A DNA stretch of 64,000 nucleotides from Pleurodeles waltl (Eukaryota > Chordata > Amphibia > Caudata > Salamandridae). The notes beneath the pieces were generated by a model that was not told the DNA's origin, searched no databases, and was given only the letters and a program-made list of their open reading frames with translations. Positions 22,130-34,284 of this stretch are shown piece by piece. Numbering within the stretch: position 1 is the stretch's first letter; every line of letters begins with the position of its first letter. The DNA lies in contig NC_090438.1 in NCBI RefSeq assembly GCF_031143425.1, positions 778,607,138-778,671,137 on the forward strand, in the 5' to 3' direction. A program made the position numbers and the translations under genes.

Positions 22130-23082
22130 CAGTCCCAGGGGGTCAGAGCGGCCCTAATCAGCTGTTGCATAGGGGATGCGCCCTCACCTCTGACGTCGGG
22201 ACCCCCAGTCTGTCGGGAGGAATTTGGTACCTTCTGCATGTCTAACCAGTCCTAGACCTCCGGACAGTCAAAGAATAGTCTTCCCCTGAAACAGGGCCTT
22301 CAGCCACACTGGATACAGCAGCATATACTGCAGATGGAGGGCTTGCAATTTTTGCTTCACTGCTTGGCATGTTTTACGCCGCTCTTGTACCTGTTTTGTA
22401 TAATCTGGTATATGGTGATAGGGCTACTATCGATCCATGGTATCTGGTGTTCACAGGGTGCCCGTAGAATACAGTCTCCATCACTGTAGTTTAAGATTTT
22501 TGCAATCAGTACTCTAGGTGGAGCTCTTGTGGTGGTGGTGGGGGGAGGGTCAGGGCCCTGTGCACCCTTTCCACCAGGAAGAATTGTGACTGGCCCTGAG
22601 GTTTTAGTTAGGTGTGAATCCAATTTTCCAAGAAAAACTCCCTTCTTATTCCCTCCATCTTTTCCAGAATTCCCAGTACTCTAATATTATTGCAGCAGGA
22701 TCATCCTTCTGCATATTCCACCTGCTGCTCTAGGTCTTGGGTGACACTGGTCATCTGTGCCATTTGTCGCTTCAATGTGACAACCTCTTCCTGTAGGTAG
22801 AGTATACTTCCTTCAGCTGTCTCAACCTTGTCCGCTACCTTTCTCAAGTCTGCAAGCATTAAGTTGACGTCGATAGAGATCGTTTCAATCTTGTGTTCCA
22901 GTGCCGTTCGGGTGCCATGTATAGCAGGGAGTAGGTCAGCTCATGAGGGCTCTGCCTCTTTTCCCAGCGGGCCATCTGCTGACTCATCATCTCCTTGACA
23001 CGTTAGCTGATGTGTTGACTGGCGCAGTGTACTAGGTGATAGTATTGGTGGCGTGCGATCTTGGCACTCTGTCCTTACCCAT
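22130..23082 (-). pseudogene. L1-type ORF1p, degenerate
   Basis: A candidate ATG lies at 23080-23082. Reading on the minus strand from about 22920 to 22690 gives a heptad-patterned coiled coil rich in Leu, Val, Glu and Lys. It includes ADLRKVADKVETAE and LYLQEEVVTLKRQM. Further on (22357-22530) comes a segment with PPRVLIAKILNYSDGD, as in the RRM/C-terminal nucleic-acid-binding part of L1 ORF1p. A DCPEVWDWLDM-like end follows. The frame is broken by stops between these parts. In intact relatives this protein trimerises and binds element RNA. Confidence 0.7.
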
Positions 23083-24250
23083 GGTTGCTGATTTCTATTT
23101 TGTAGATATAGCGCTGTCCAAAGCAGCAACGGACCTGCCGCACAGACCGAGAAATGTTCAGGGCTATCAAAGGGCTGTAGGCCTCGTGCCCAGCTAAGAT
23201 GCGCATTTCCACGTCGGCAAGCGTGCAGCGAAGATACCCCCCCAGGCCCGCAAGGACCGCTCCCAGTCTCCTTGCTTTCCCTGCTTCCAGAGGTTTCCTC
23301 TCTCTGTCTCGTCGTCGTGATTATAAAATCTGAAGGTGGGGGGTGCAGGAGCCTCGTCCACAGCCCGTGATCGCCTAGCCCTTCCACCTTCAGAGTCTTC
23401 CCTCCGCCCGGCCCCAACATTTAAGGAAATGGTCAGGGGCAGAGGTGTTGCTCCGACAAGTCCTGGAGCTAGCAGCACTAGTTCAGATGTTTCCCCAATT
23501 GCTGCTCGCTCCCCACTGGAACACTCACCAGGCTGCTTGTTCTTCCAGCACTTCAAGGCCTCCCGCTAGGCGGGCCCCACCTCCGTGCTGGCAACCGCAG
23601 GACTGGCCCCCCGGGCTGGAGGGCTTACGACCACTTGTCCGACTCGCTCAAGGCCCTCACTGTGGGTCGACAGGTCCAGGGCCCATGGCAGCCAGCCTCC
23701 GGCCTCCAACGTAGTCGTTCCCAATCCCTTCGCTCCGTATCAGGTGTCTACGCCGCAGTGGAGCGCTTGCAGTGCAACTCTGGGCAGCTTGTGTTCTGCT
23801 CGGGCTCCGAGTAGGCCCCAATCTCCGGCCGCTCCGCTGTAGGCCAGGAAGCTCCGTTCTCCGCTGTCAGTGCAGGACTTCCCGTTGTTTCGGCTGCTTC
23901 ATCTCTGCCCCGTTTGTTTTGTGCATCATGGTTAGTAAATTAATACGTTGGGGGTCAGGATTATGAAGGATTTAAAGAGGATGAAGTAAATGGGCTTTTG
24001 CCCTTTTTAAATTGGCACTCTGCACTTGAAAACTCTATGGCCCAGTGGAAGGCTCCAGCCAAAACACGTCGGCCATGACCACACAAATGCAGTTTTTGAA
24101 AAACTATTAAAAAAAAAAAAAAAAGGTTCTGCAGAGGCTCGCTGTGCTGCCTGCTTCTTCAGCCTGATTGTGGAAGAGGGCGGTTGCTCCTGCAATATTG
24201 GTTTTGTAAGGATCGTTTGGCTGAAATAAATAAATAAATATATAAACACA

Positions 24251-24640
24251 AAAAAAACAAAGATTACAGGGACTTTATAGCTAGGTTCTGATTTTACATA
24301 CATAAAACCATAAAAAAATCATAGTTATAGTTATACTTATCTCAAGAAACTATAACTTGTACCTTAAGATAAATATAATTCTGGCCCCCGCCATGCACAG
24401 TTTTCTTTTCAATAATTTCATTGTCATTGTTACGATATTATCAATGATGTCATAGAAGATCTCATGACTGATGTAATATGTGGGCAAGTTAGCTGTGCAT
24501 GGTGAGGGTGCGAGTTATAGTTACCTTAGGGCACAAGTTATAGTTTCTTGAGATAAGTATAACTGACTGCTACATTTTTATCATTTTGTCTGTGTTAACT
24601 CTGTACCTAACTATAATGTCCCCCTAACCTTTGTTTTTTT
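24251..24640. mobile_element. Palindromic foldback/MITE-like element
   Basis: The left arm (about 24251-24401) and right arm (about 24491-24640) are inverted copies. The core 31 bases at 24330-24360 are the exact reverse complement of 24533-24563. Outside and inside that core the arms still match imperfectly, for example acaaagattacag against the reverse of ctaacctttgt. About 90 bases separate the arms. No transposase is present. The superfamily is unknown. Confidence 0.75.
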
Positions 24641-24869
24641 AAATGAGTTTCTAAGGTTTCTTTTTTAAATTCTATTTCCTAACTATATTGTCCCTGGAAC
24701 CTTTGTTTCAGTGAAGTTCTAGTTTTTTTTTTTTAAAGGTAAAGTAATATTTAATTACCATACGTTAATCCAGCTGTTGCAGCCAACCCCTTGCATGCAG
24801 CCAACGCCATGCTGCGCACATCCTTTGGTACAGCACGCAGTGGGTTAGCCGCATGCAGCCTGCCTCACG
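24641..24869. other. Foldback flank with an extra copy of its terminus
   Basis: The segment ctaactatattgtccctgg at about 24679 repeats the right terminus of the foldback (ctaactataatgtcccc at about 24608). This suggests a nested or duplicated end. Nothing else is recognised. Confidence 0.4.
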
Positions 24870-25190
24870 TTGTGGGTCTGTGAGTTGGTGTGTGAGTGGC
24901 TGTATGAATGTGTGAACAGCTGAGTAAGTGGTTGTGTGGGTGTAATACTAGGTGTGTGAGTGGGTGTCGGAGTGGTTGCTTGGGTCTATGAGTGGATGTG
25001 TGAGTGGCTTTTTGGGTGGGAGTGGTTTTGTGGGTCTGAGTCAGTGAGAGTGGTTGTGTGGATGTATGAATGTGTGAGTGGGTGTTTGGGTCTGTGAGTG
25101 GGTGTGGTGGTGGTTTTGTGGGTCTGTGAGTGGGTGTGAGTGTGTGTGAGTATGGGTGTGAGTGTATTAGTGGGTCTGGATCTGCAGATC
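24870..25190. repeat. Degenerate GT-rich minisatellite
   Basis: About 320 bases are built of variants of gtgagtgggtgt, gtgggtctgtgag and tggttgtgtggg on the plus strand. Unit length is irregular. Frames read across it on the minus strand give Thr/His/Pro-rich peptides that are artefacts of the repeat. Confidence 0.75.
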
Positions 25191-26361
25191 CGTTGCGTAC
25201 TCGCAAGAGGGTCTGCGATGAGCATTGTGGAGGATCCTCAGATTCTTGTGCACCCCCCCACCCACAACCCCCCCCCCTAAAAAGCATTTTTGGGCAATTT
25301 CTTCACCATGAGGGGGTCCCTCAAAGATCCCCATCCCCCCCCCCCCCCAGCCACTCCCCCCAATAGCAGAGGGCAGATATCTTTTCAGTTAGGTTGCGGC
25401 CAGCATATCACAGCATTGCTGTTAGATATATATAAATTATTTTTTCTTAATTCCAAAACTACTGAAAAGACTTGCGCCAAATTACATAAAGAGATCTTTC
25501 TGTACCAAGGGACTGCCTGTGTGTCTATTTTTTGTTTTCTTGTGTAATCAGCAAGTTCTGCATCGCTACAAAATAATAAAGTATTGAGAAGGCATATTTT
25601 CTTAACACTTACTGGCCCTTGAATATTGTCTTAGTGCTGCCACCTTCCTCATCCTCACACCCCCTTCCCTCCTCCCCCCCCCCCCCGAAAACCCGCAGAA
25701 TGAGGACTTTGGCCTTATTTTGTCAATCAACCTGTTGCCTTTAAGCTTGGAGTTCTTATGGGTGTGGGTAAATGGTCGATAGCGCATATTAACATTGAAC
25801 GTTGTGTAACTGAGCCACAGGAAGGAAGGGCTTTGCTATATCTGTGAATGGCAGGGCAAGAAGATTTCCGTTGATTTTTCTAAAAGTAAGAGCCAGAGGT
25901 ACCGCGTCCCCAAGAGGCAGTTAGTAGCTGTTGCTTGTTACATGTGATGTTTGCATGCACGCATTCCAGTGATGCGAGTTCAAGGAAGCCGTTTATTGTC
26001 TATTGGGGCCTTATTGTAGAAAGTTGTGTTATTTATTTCTAGCTGTAGGTTAAAAGCTGTCAACCTTCTTTTAATTTGTCACCAGTATATTTGCACAGTA
26101 CTTGACATTAGTGACACATTCCGCCTTCTAATTTGTTTCTTTGTTGCCAGTGATATTTCAGTAAATAACAATTTGCATTAAAAATTGTCAAATCTTGCCG
26201 GCAGCATTTCAAATGCTGCTTGACACAAAACCGCTTCAGTGATACCACCAAAGGCTTTTAGGTTACAGACATTGTGGCGGGGGTGGATTTCGAGTTTCTA
26301 CAAAGTGAGAACTGGGTGAAGTTGGAGCTGTGCGGCATTGTCATCAAAGAGCTCTCATGTT
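25191..26361. other. Unassigned; poly-C tracts
   Basis: Runs of C lie at about 25255-25278, 25326-25349 and 25675-25686. No gene or recognised repeat is seen in the rest. Confidence 0.35.
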
Positions 26362-26702
26362 CAGTGCTTAATTTGTAAATTAAGAGGTATCGGTGCTCAA
26401 AGCCCTTCTCTTAAATACGAGGCTGCTGTAATTAAATCTGCCAGACCTGAATTCTTAAGCAGCGTAATCCTGGAGCCATCTCGGCCTCTTCTATCCATTT
26501 ACGGCCATCCCTGCCCCTTCAGCTCATCCTGCAACTTTCTACTTTCTCCCTTTATGACGCTTTTTAGTTTTTCCTTCTTCCGTCTTTCACATATGTGTCT
26601 TTTGCTCGCAGCAAATGCTTGAGGCATGAGAATAAGCCCCGGCCCTCACAAATAAGTACCGGTGCTCAGCACCGGAAACAACAACCACAAATTAAGCAGC
26701 TG
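26362..26702 (+). mobile_element. hAT-like non-autonomous element, copy 1
   Basis: The element starts CAGTGCTTAATTTG (26362-26375) and ends with the inverted equivalent caaattaagc-agctg (26688-26702, one extra base). CAGTG ends and the TTAATTTG block are typical of hAT termini. Near the right end is a hairpin, ccggtgctcagcaccgg. No coding capacity and no clear 8-bp target duplication are seen. Confidence 0.6.
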
Positions 26703-28311
26703 TGCCAATGTTTTCCAATTGGGCGAAATGACGCAGTAGTACGTTTGACATGCTTTCAGGCACCTGCAGTAAGGCTAAAGAGACTTTTTTGAGAGAGACA
26801 CATGTTAATAAATGGTTAATAGATGTTTCCTGCTTACTGGAGCCTATGGCTTGAATCTGTTGGGGCAGGTGATTGATATCTGGAAAGTTTGAATGTGCTA
26901 GCTTCAGACTTAGTTAGCGGTGCCTTCAAAAACGTGGTAATAGGACAAACAAGTCACAGTCAAATAGGCTGGAAAAATACTAAACATAATTATTATCTTT
27001 TCTACTTCTGTGGTACATGATCTGGAAATTCCAGGATTTAGCATCACTGAAAGCTTATTTAATATGTTGTTGTTATTTTTCCACAAATATCTAATTTCTG
27101 TATATATCTCTTCATTGTGACAGTCAACATGAACATAGATTTACCACTAGCGGCAATTAAAAACGCAGCTCAGCGACTGAAAGCAAGCAAAAGGCATGAG
27201 CCACTCCGCATCCTTTTCGTAAGCCTAGTATCCGTCACTGGCCAATCCAGCTGCTCAATGTTTCCAGCAGCTCATTTTTTTCTTTTGTGAAATGGTTTTG
27301 TGTGTGTTGAATGTGAGAGTGTGTGGGGCCAGGTGTAGCGATGTGTGGGGCACACGTGTAGTTTTGCAAGATAGCGTTTATGGGAAGGTGCAGTCTCATT
27401 TGAGATGTCTAAAATGTGATGGACATGGAGCCTGAATTATCCCCTTCCCTCAGAAAGCTTAATACATTGCGGTGAGCAGTGCCAGAAGATGAGTCCTTGT
27501 CTGCAAGGCTGATGTTCTTAAGCAGCACCGGCCCCCTGACCTCCAGGCGGCTGCCATAGTTGAAATGGGACAGCTCGCGCACAGTACAACTGCTCTACCT
27601 CTCTTCCAGTCAACAATACCAGAATTGCAACGCAAACTGCTGTTCTTATTTGTGGGTTGGTATTTCTAAGCAGATCCCACGTTTTGAGAAGTGAAGACCA
27701 CTAATAACGTCTATATTGACAAACGCCAACTCAAGCATTCCCGTCTTATTTCAAGAGTATCTAATGTCAAAGGACTAAATGCCCCATCCAAATCCGATTG
27801 AAATTGCAGAAATTCGAAATATTGTTGAATTCCTAGGATGCCTGTAGGATCAAGTGCCCATCTTGGCAGATAGAGATAAAAAATGTGTCCAGCTATAGAA
27901 GCACACATGTACAATTGAGCGGAAATACGTTGTGTTGCAGGAACGTTAGTGGGCTTAGAAATGTCGGGCCCAGTGAGGGCAGATGCAACGGTGGCCGGGT
28001 GTGTAGCTGTTTTTAGTGCAGCAGGTGTAGTGGCATCAGTGCTGAGAGAGACCCACCGAACCACAGATGCGACTTCCTTTTAGTATGCCTCTGTAGGTGC
28101 TTGGGTGCCCATTCTGCTTGCTTGTATTAGAGTCCATTACACCTTTCCTATACCACTGACTGTCAATAGTGGTAATAGTACAATAGTATGGTTGTAGAGG
28201 GACAGTACTAGGATCTGGTTTAGGGGTAGAGTGATGGTTAATCGTTGACAGTCGCAGCAGTGTTGTGACCTACGGGTACTTGGTGATGTCACAGCATGTC
28301 TGAATGTTGCA
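26703..28311. other. Unassigned spacer
   Basis: No gene is recognised. A 117-codon minus-strand frame (27711-28064) is open but has no motif or similarity I know. Confidence 0.3.
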
Positions 28312-28547
28312 ACTGTGCCATCTCGGGCCTCTTCAATCTATTTAAAGCCACTTCCTGCCCCTTCAGCTCATTCTAGCAGCTTTCTTCTTTCTTCCTTTGT
28401 GACGATTTTTCGTTTTTCTCTTCCTCCGTCTTTCCCATATTTGTCTTTTGCTACCAGCAAATGCTTGAGGCAGAAGAATAAGCGCCGGCCCTGAAAAATA
28501 AGTGCCGGTGCTCAGCACCGGAAACAACAAGCACAAATTAAGCACTG
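28312..28547 (+). mobile_element. hAT-like non-autonomous element, copy 2 (5' truncated)
   Basis: It aligns with 26470-26702 in the same orientation: atctcgg-cctcttc, gccccttcagctcat, gcaaatgcttgaggca and the hairpin ccggtgctcagcaccgg. It ends with an intact CAAATTAAGCACTG terminus (28534-28547). The left CAGTG terminus is not found. Confidence 0.6.
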
Positions 28548-29156
28548 CTTTATACACTGTGTAGAACGGTTGTGTAAAGGTTTCTTTTGGCCATTTCCCG
28601 GGTTTTTTTATGTGTTTTTGTTTTTTTTGTTTGAGTGTCTGAGGAATTGCAGCAATCACATTACTTTGATAGCCCTGCTTTTCAGTATGAGCAGTGATTT
28701 GAAAGTCTATGTGGAAATACATTATTTGGGGTGTCCATCACCAGTGAAAGAAGACTCTTGAATAAAATCAATAACAAGGTTGTGTACTGTGTGAACAGAT
28801 GGAACCAGGTCAGGAGGATTTGATGTGTCATAAGTGTCAAAGTGTGTGCATTGTAAAAACCGAGACGTGATTCACATTGTCTTTTATGTAGTTTGTTTAA
28901 TAGCCACACTTAGATGGTTAGTGTTCACCAGGCTGTGATACGGAAACTGATGGACTGTGCTATGTGCCATTTTATATTTTATGAAACAGAGGAGCAAAAA
29001 GATGCTTGCAACATTTTTGTTGTCTGTTGCAGAAAAGAACACAAAGCAATCATGTAGTACCCAGTTTTCAGCAGATCCCAATCCTTTGCATGACTGCACA
29101 GGGTGCCACGCTAGAATCATATTTGGCAATTGATTATTTTTAATAGCAGCACTATT
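28548..29156. other. Unassigned spacer
   Basis: I see no gene, RNA or recognised repeat here. Confidence 0.3.
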
Positions 29157-29157
29157 A

Positions 29158-29249
<92 letters not shown>

Positions 29250-29269
29250 TATATATATATATATATATT
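29157..29269. repeat. Compound microsatellite (TA)n(CA)n(TA)n
   Basis: A TA block interrupted by one G (29157-29190) is followed by about 20 CA units (29191-29231) and another TA block to 29269. Open frames reported across it are repeat artefacts. Confidence 0.95.
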
Positions 29270-32200
29270 AGGGCACAAATTGGGAGGTAAATTAAGAATA
29301 AAACAAAAAAAGCAAAACGTAAAAAAGTCAGTAACTAAGTATTGTAGTGTGCAGTAAAAAAATCTGAAAATGTACCTCACTTGGCACCAGGCCTTACATG
29401 ACAACTGGTCTCAGAGAAGAGAAAAAAGACAGTGTTTAATATACTTCACTTACGTACATCTTCACCGTTTACCAACAGTTTTCTTGCATCAGTACTTAGC
29501 CACAAGTAAAGCTATCTTACAAGCAGCCGGTCACTTTTACTTAAAATAATATTAATGCATTTGATGGTAATGAGCTATAAATCTAAAAAAAAATCAAGAT
29601 ATGTAAATTACAACAAGAATTTTGCAGGACATCTTATTTCTAATATGTGGAGTAGTAGGATGATTGCATAATGGGTGTTGAAGCGACTGGGCTTTGGTTG
29701 GTGAGTCTTTTGTTTTCTTTAATAGCTTGTAGTAATCATTAATCCCTAGTAGAATTCATTTCTTTAACTTTACTTTCAGTGAGGAAAAAGGTCAAGGAAG
29801 CTATCTGACAGATGCATGAAAGTTAGGGTTCAGAGTTCTGCTGTTACAGGATAAAGAAACGAGAGTAGCAACTTTCCTAAGTGTCCCATTTATCTTGTAA
29901 CATTACAACGTTTCTTAGGAACCATTATGGTGAATGATGAGGGAATATGATCTGAAATGTGTGCTCCACACAGCAGAGCGATAAAATACTCAGAGGTTAA
30001 AAAGGTCTATGGAAAGATGCATATAGATAATTAAATAGTAATGTTTTAAATTGGACTAGGCATACAGCCACGTTACAATTGTTGCTAGAGGTGATTTACT
30101 AGAGCTTTCAAAGCATCATTATGAAGAGTATAATTTGGTACAGATTAACAACATTAACCAAGTGTGATTGTATTGTGGTGGAACATTGTACAGGAAACAT
30201 AAAAAGGTTACATATGTGATGATAACTCTGTATCTGTGCCTTTGGGCTTTAGGCATTGACACACATTGGATCTATTTAAGTCCAGGCCATGAGTTCTGGC
30301 ACAACGAGTATTTATCTGTACGTTCGACAAACAAAATATGTGACCCAGAGTAGGATGTGGGTTCTGTGTATTTTATTTTTCAGAAACGCGAGGTATATCC
30401 AACTCTATTCTAGGAATATATTTCCACTTCTGTGATTTACACCTTGAAATACAACCCTATAGTGTGGGGCTTGTCTTCCACACCCTGTAGCCGTATAGCC
30501 TGATTTGTAAGGCCAGATAGTAAGGGCACACGTGTGTCAACTGGAAAGAGTTCTCTACCCATATTCTGTTTGTCACCACCTGCAAAAGAAGTATATACAC
30601 ATGACAAGTTTCACTTTGAACAAACTATTATGTTGAATAATAAAACAGCTTCATATCCACTGAATATAGGACATAAACCTGGCAGCAGATTATCATTGTA
30701 TCATAATAGATTATCTTGGCTCTCTGGTGTGTCTGTAATTGTACCACACAATTAGAGGATTTTCAGTCTGTTATGAGGATCCTACTGTCCTCTGCAAAAA
30801 AAAAAAAAAAAACCTTAAAAAAATCCCACTGGTCATAATTTACAAATTACACTACAGTTGTTCTCTGGGAGGAGAAAAATACAGCAATGTTAAATATTAA
30901 ATAAAATCTATATATCATAGATGATAATGTAGTCATGCATTTTAACAGAATGTTTTTTTTTTTTAAATCTACAAAAAATACACTATCCCTATCTCTAGTG
31001 CAGCATTAAAGAAAAGAGTCCACATTTGAATCCAATTTGTTACTTATAAGTTGATTATCACAAAACACAACCTTTAAAGTTCAATTATTGGTATTGGGTT
31101 GAAATATGGGCTTTTTAATGCGGTAGCAGATATTTGAGATAGTGTATTTTTTGACAGATGTCTTTTAAAAAAACAAGCGAATAAAGTTTCCTTCATGTTA
31201 AATAGATTTTGCTCTTGTTCACATTTAAAAATCTTGTATTTTTCTCCTCCCTGAGAAAACCTATAGTGTATTTTTTAAATATGATCTTTTGTCAAACATA
31301 TGCATTGAGCTCTCTATATATATATTATTTCCACATCTAAGCAAAGTGGTGAAGTCTGCGGCATCTGTCACCTGGCCACGTGCACCTTGCACCCAGAAAA
31401 ACTCAAAGTGCCATAGAGTAATACGAATATTATGATTAACATCCTCTTTTTTTTGTCTCAGGTGCCATTTCAACCAGTCCATGTAATAATACTGGGAGCC
31501 AGCAGATTTTCTCTTTGGCTATGATGGAAGTCTGAGCCAGGCTTTCCGAGTTTTAAACTCAATACCCTTCAGGTATAAAAAAATATATATTTTGTAAACA
31601 CGGTTGCCTACCACCACTCCTCCTGGATTATCTACAGATACTCATGAACAATCCGTGCTCCTTTTCCTGCTGACATACTTTACCTCATGACAGGGATACA
31701 GAATTGAGGTAACTCTAAAAACTGATTTCCCAGTACAATTCCCACTCCACTACCATTCTTCCAATAACCACCCCTTTAACATACATCCAGAAGCATTCAA
31801 GGTATGAGAGAAAGCATGTGCTCTGCCCATCAGTGTATGTATAAACCAATATAATTTGAAACGCATTGGGCCCGGCACTAAGAGCTTCACATATGTAGGT
31901 CATCTCCGAGAAAAACCTGAAAACAGCATTGTTTAGTGAGTCCTCGCACAACCAATTTATGCATACGTAGACTGATGTCCACTCACCAAGATGACTCATA
32001 TTGTACCCATGAACAGTTCAACAGGTCTGAATCCCTTGCCACACATAAGAGGACTTAAGCTTCTAAAATCTAAGTCTGTTTTTAATGGAAACAAATGATG
32101 GACTCTGTGCTGTAAAAGTACCCAGAATGTGACGTGCGTGCTCTATAATGCATTTAAAAAAAAAAAATGAACTTTTTCTAAAGGTTACACTTCGTGTATT

Positions 32201-32779
32201 ATAAATGTTCCATACGCTTGAACCCCAGACCTTTACGTTATGGTCTGAATTTGTCTTTTTGCCTTCCTTGAGCCAAGGTTTATCATATTTCTTCGGTAAA
32301 CAGGTATGAAAGGTATTCCTAGAAAGTACTGACTGCACAATGTTAAATCTTTGAACATCAGACATTGACATAGTGTTTCTCTTTTTTTTCTATTTCGTCA
32401 TCGTCTGGCATGGCTCACATTCCAAATGACATCGTTGCGGTTGACTTTGGATCCTCAAGGAAACCACCCAAGGCAAGTTTTTTTCATTGGTTCTCAAGCA
32501 CTCCTTGTTTTAAAGCTTTACATTTCCTGGAAATTAAACTTTGTTTGATGTTAATTCTGTGGTTAAATATTCAGCACCAAACTCACCAGGGTTAGTGAGA
32601 GCTGGGACACATTTGAGATTCAGTGAGTGCTGAGAATGAATGAATGAATGAATGATTTGGACCAAAACAAGAGGCGTATTTGTTTACTTGAGAGCTCGGA
32701 TATTAACAGTGGACCAAATGGCGGCAGCATGTTGGAGTGAACTGAACAGCCAGCTGCTTATGACATTGACACCTTTTAG
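29270..32779. other. Unassigned AT-rich DNA
   Basis: No gene, RNA or element is recognised in about 3.5 kb. It contains poly-A at about 30797-30812, T runs and a short TGAA repeat at 32636-32654. A plus-strand frame at 32410-32595 has no motif and no convincing splice acceptor before it. Confidence 0.3.
32776..32779. repeat. Target duplication TTAG, left of solo LTR
   Basis: TTAG precedes the TG end of the solo LTR and is repeated at 34281-34284. The length equals that of the provirus duplication. Confidence 0.65.
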
Positions 32780-34280
32780 TGCATCAGACCTTAACAAGTA
32801 AACTTACAAGGGGAAGCGAATAGGTCGATTAACCTTTTGACTCGTATTTAAGATGTTCCCAACATAGGTTCAGTACGTGCAGATCAATAATCAACAATTA
32901 ATTAATACCATCCATAATCAATGATAATCAATTGGAGTCAGTAATTATCGCACACCATGACCTTTCAGTCATGAATAACCACACCTTTTAGTAAAAGTTA
33001 GAATATTTATTTCCCTATATTAACAATGCTAATGTCACATAAGATAATCTCAATATCAAATGATAAACATACAGAAACATCACTGGCTGTCCAAATCTGC
33101 TAAAGAAACATAATCAAATCAAAGCTTGAAAAATTACACATTCTAAGGTTACGTTGCAACTTAATAACAAGAACAGTTGCGCCAACAATATCACATTCAT
33201 TTAGATTCAGCAAAGAAAATACATCTACTGTTGCTCCCTATAGGAAATTTTCATTAGTAAGGATCTTTATCTAACACCAGAGTAGCGTTAGCAAGTTGGG
33301 CTTCATGCAAAACATTTTAGTCAACACAAATCTAACTATGGCTCTATCAAAATAGTGTGGTTGTTACCTAGAAAGAAAAAGCAGATAGGCTTAACAAAAT
33401 ACGTGCGTCACAGTATACCTCTCCTCAATTGGATCAGCAAGCTAAGATAGTCTTTGTCATCAGGACATCAGTTTGGTCAGCGAGGCATCCGGATTCAGCA
33501 TCAAAGTTCAGAAAACGCAAAGTCTTTAAGCAATTTGAAAGAATAGAGGTGAACCCTTGAGTAAGACGGGGAGAATGGCGAATGGCAAGTCGTGGTTTCT
33601 TCTCTTTGCAGTCCCGCTAAGTTAGGTTTCCTCAAATTACTTCCCAAGTCCCTATTCGTCAAGGGATCGCATGTTCACACTTTGTCATAAAACTAAAATA
33701 TCAAATCTATGGTTTCTACTAGTACACGGTTCACGTGTTGCTGATTGGCTTCTCTTGTAATGTCCTCATCATCTGGCTCGTCAGGTAACAATATTGTTGC
33801 AGCTTGTACTCCAGTCACTGTCTCTATTGTTCTCCTCCTGAGAAAGTCAGTATTACACACATTACATTTATACTGTTAAAATTTACAAGAACAGCATCTT
33901 CTAGCAAGCGGTTCTCATGAGAAAAACTTTTAGCTACGAGCACTTTTGGTCAGCACAGCGGAATATCACAATTTAAACCTCTAAGCTAACAATTTATTAA
34001 TCGCCTAAGAAATACAACTTGACATAAGGCCTACAATTAATGAAGATAATACAAAATGCATAACCCCCAGTATGACATATAACTACATTAATCAGACATA
34101 AGCTCCATATTTCATATTAATAAGCCATCAATAAGTACACTCCTTGAACACTGACGGCCACTCACATGGGCACATTTTCAAATGCGCGCATTATTTTTCT
34201 TTATAATAATACATTTTCTACGCAAATCCATTACTAAGAATACATGAATATGCATTAATATTTTTATTAGAACACCTGCA
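32780..34280 (-). repeat. Solo LTR related to the retrovirus at 1389-15140
   Basis: This 1,501-bp LTR begins TGCATCAG and ends CACCTGCA on the plus strand and is flanked by a TTAG duplication. Several blocks align collinearly with the young LTR: accatgaccttt, tatttccctatattaacaa, cttcatgcaaaa and ggttgttaccta. Overall similarity is patchy. Orientation is the same as the provirus. No internal retroviral sequence adjoins it, so it is a solo LTR left by recombination, or an unrelated partner was lost. Confidence 0.85.
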
Positions 34281-34284
34281 TTAG
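34281..34284. repeat. Target duplication TTAG, right of solo LTR
   Basis: TTAG follows the CA end of the solo LTR and matches 32776-32779. Confidence 0.65.

Larger units (their letters stand above)
17900..23950 (-). mobile_element. Decayed L1-superfamily LINE (L1/Tx1-like)
   Basis: A minus-strand element reads, from high to low coordinate, as a GC-rich 5' region (about 23083-23950), ORF1 with coiled coil and C-terminal domain, and ORF2 with an apurinic-type endonuclease, RT and C-terminal cysteine/histidine region. Order and motifs are those of L1-superfamily LINEs. Repeated frame changes and stops show it is long dead. Outer ends are approximate and no target duplication was identified. Confidence 0.85.

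Noticed and set aside
24865..25287. Thr/His/Pro-rich 140-codon frame
   Set aside because: Artefact of the GT-rich minisatellite.
27711..28064. 117-codon minus-strand frame
   Set aside because: No recognised domain and no supporting context. Left as unassigned.
28884..29357. Frames with Cys-Val or Thr-His repeats on both strands
   Set aside because: Direct translations of the CA/TA microsatellite.
32410..32595. Possible short exon starting at an ATG after a T-rich run
   Set aside because: No AG acceptor lies between the pyrimidine run and the frame, and no known protein matches.
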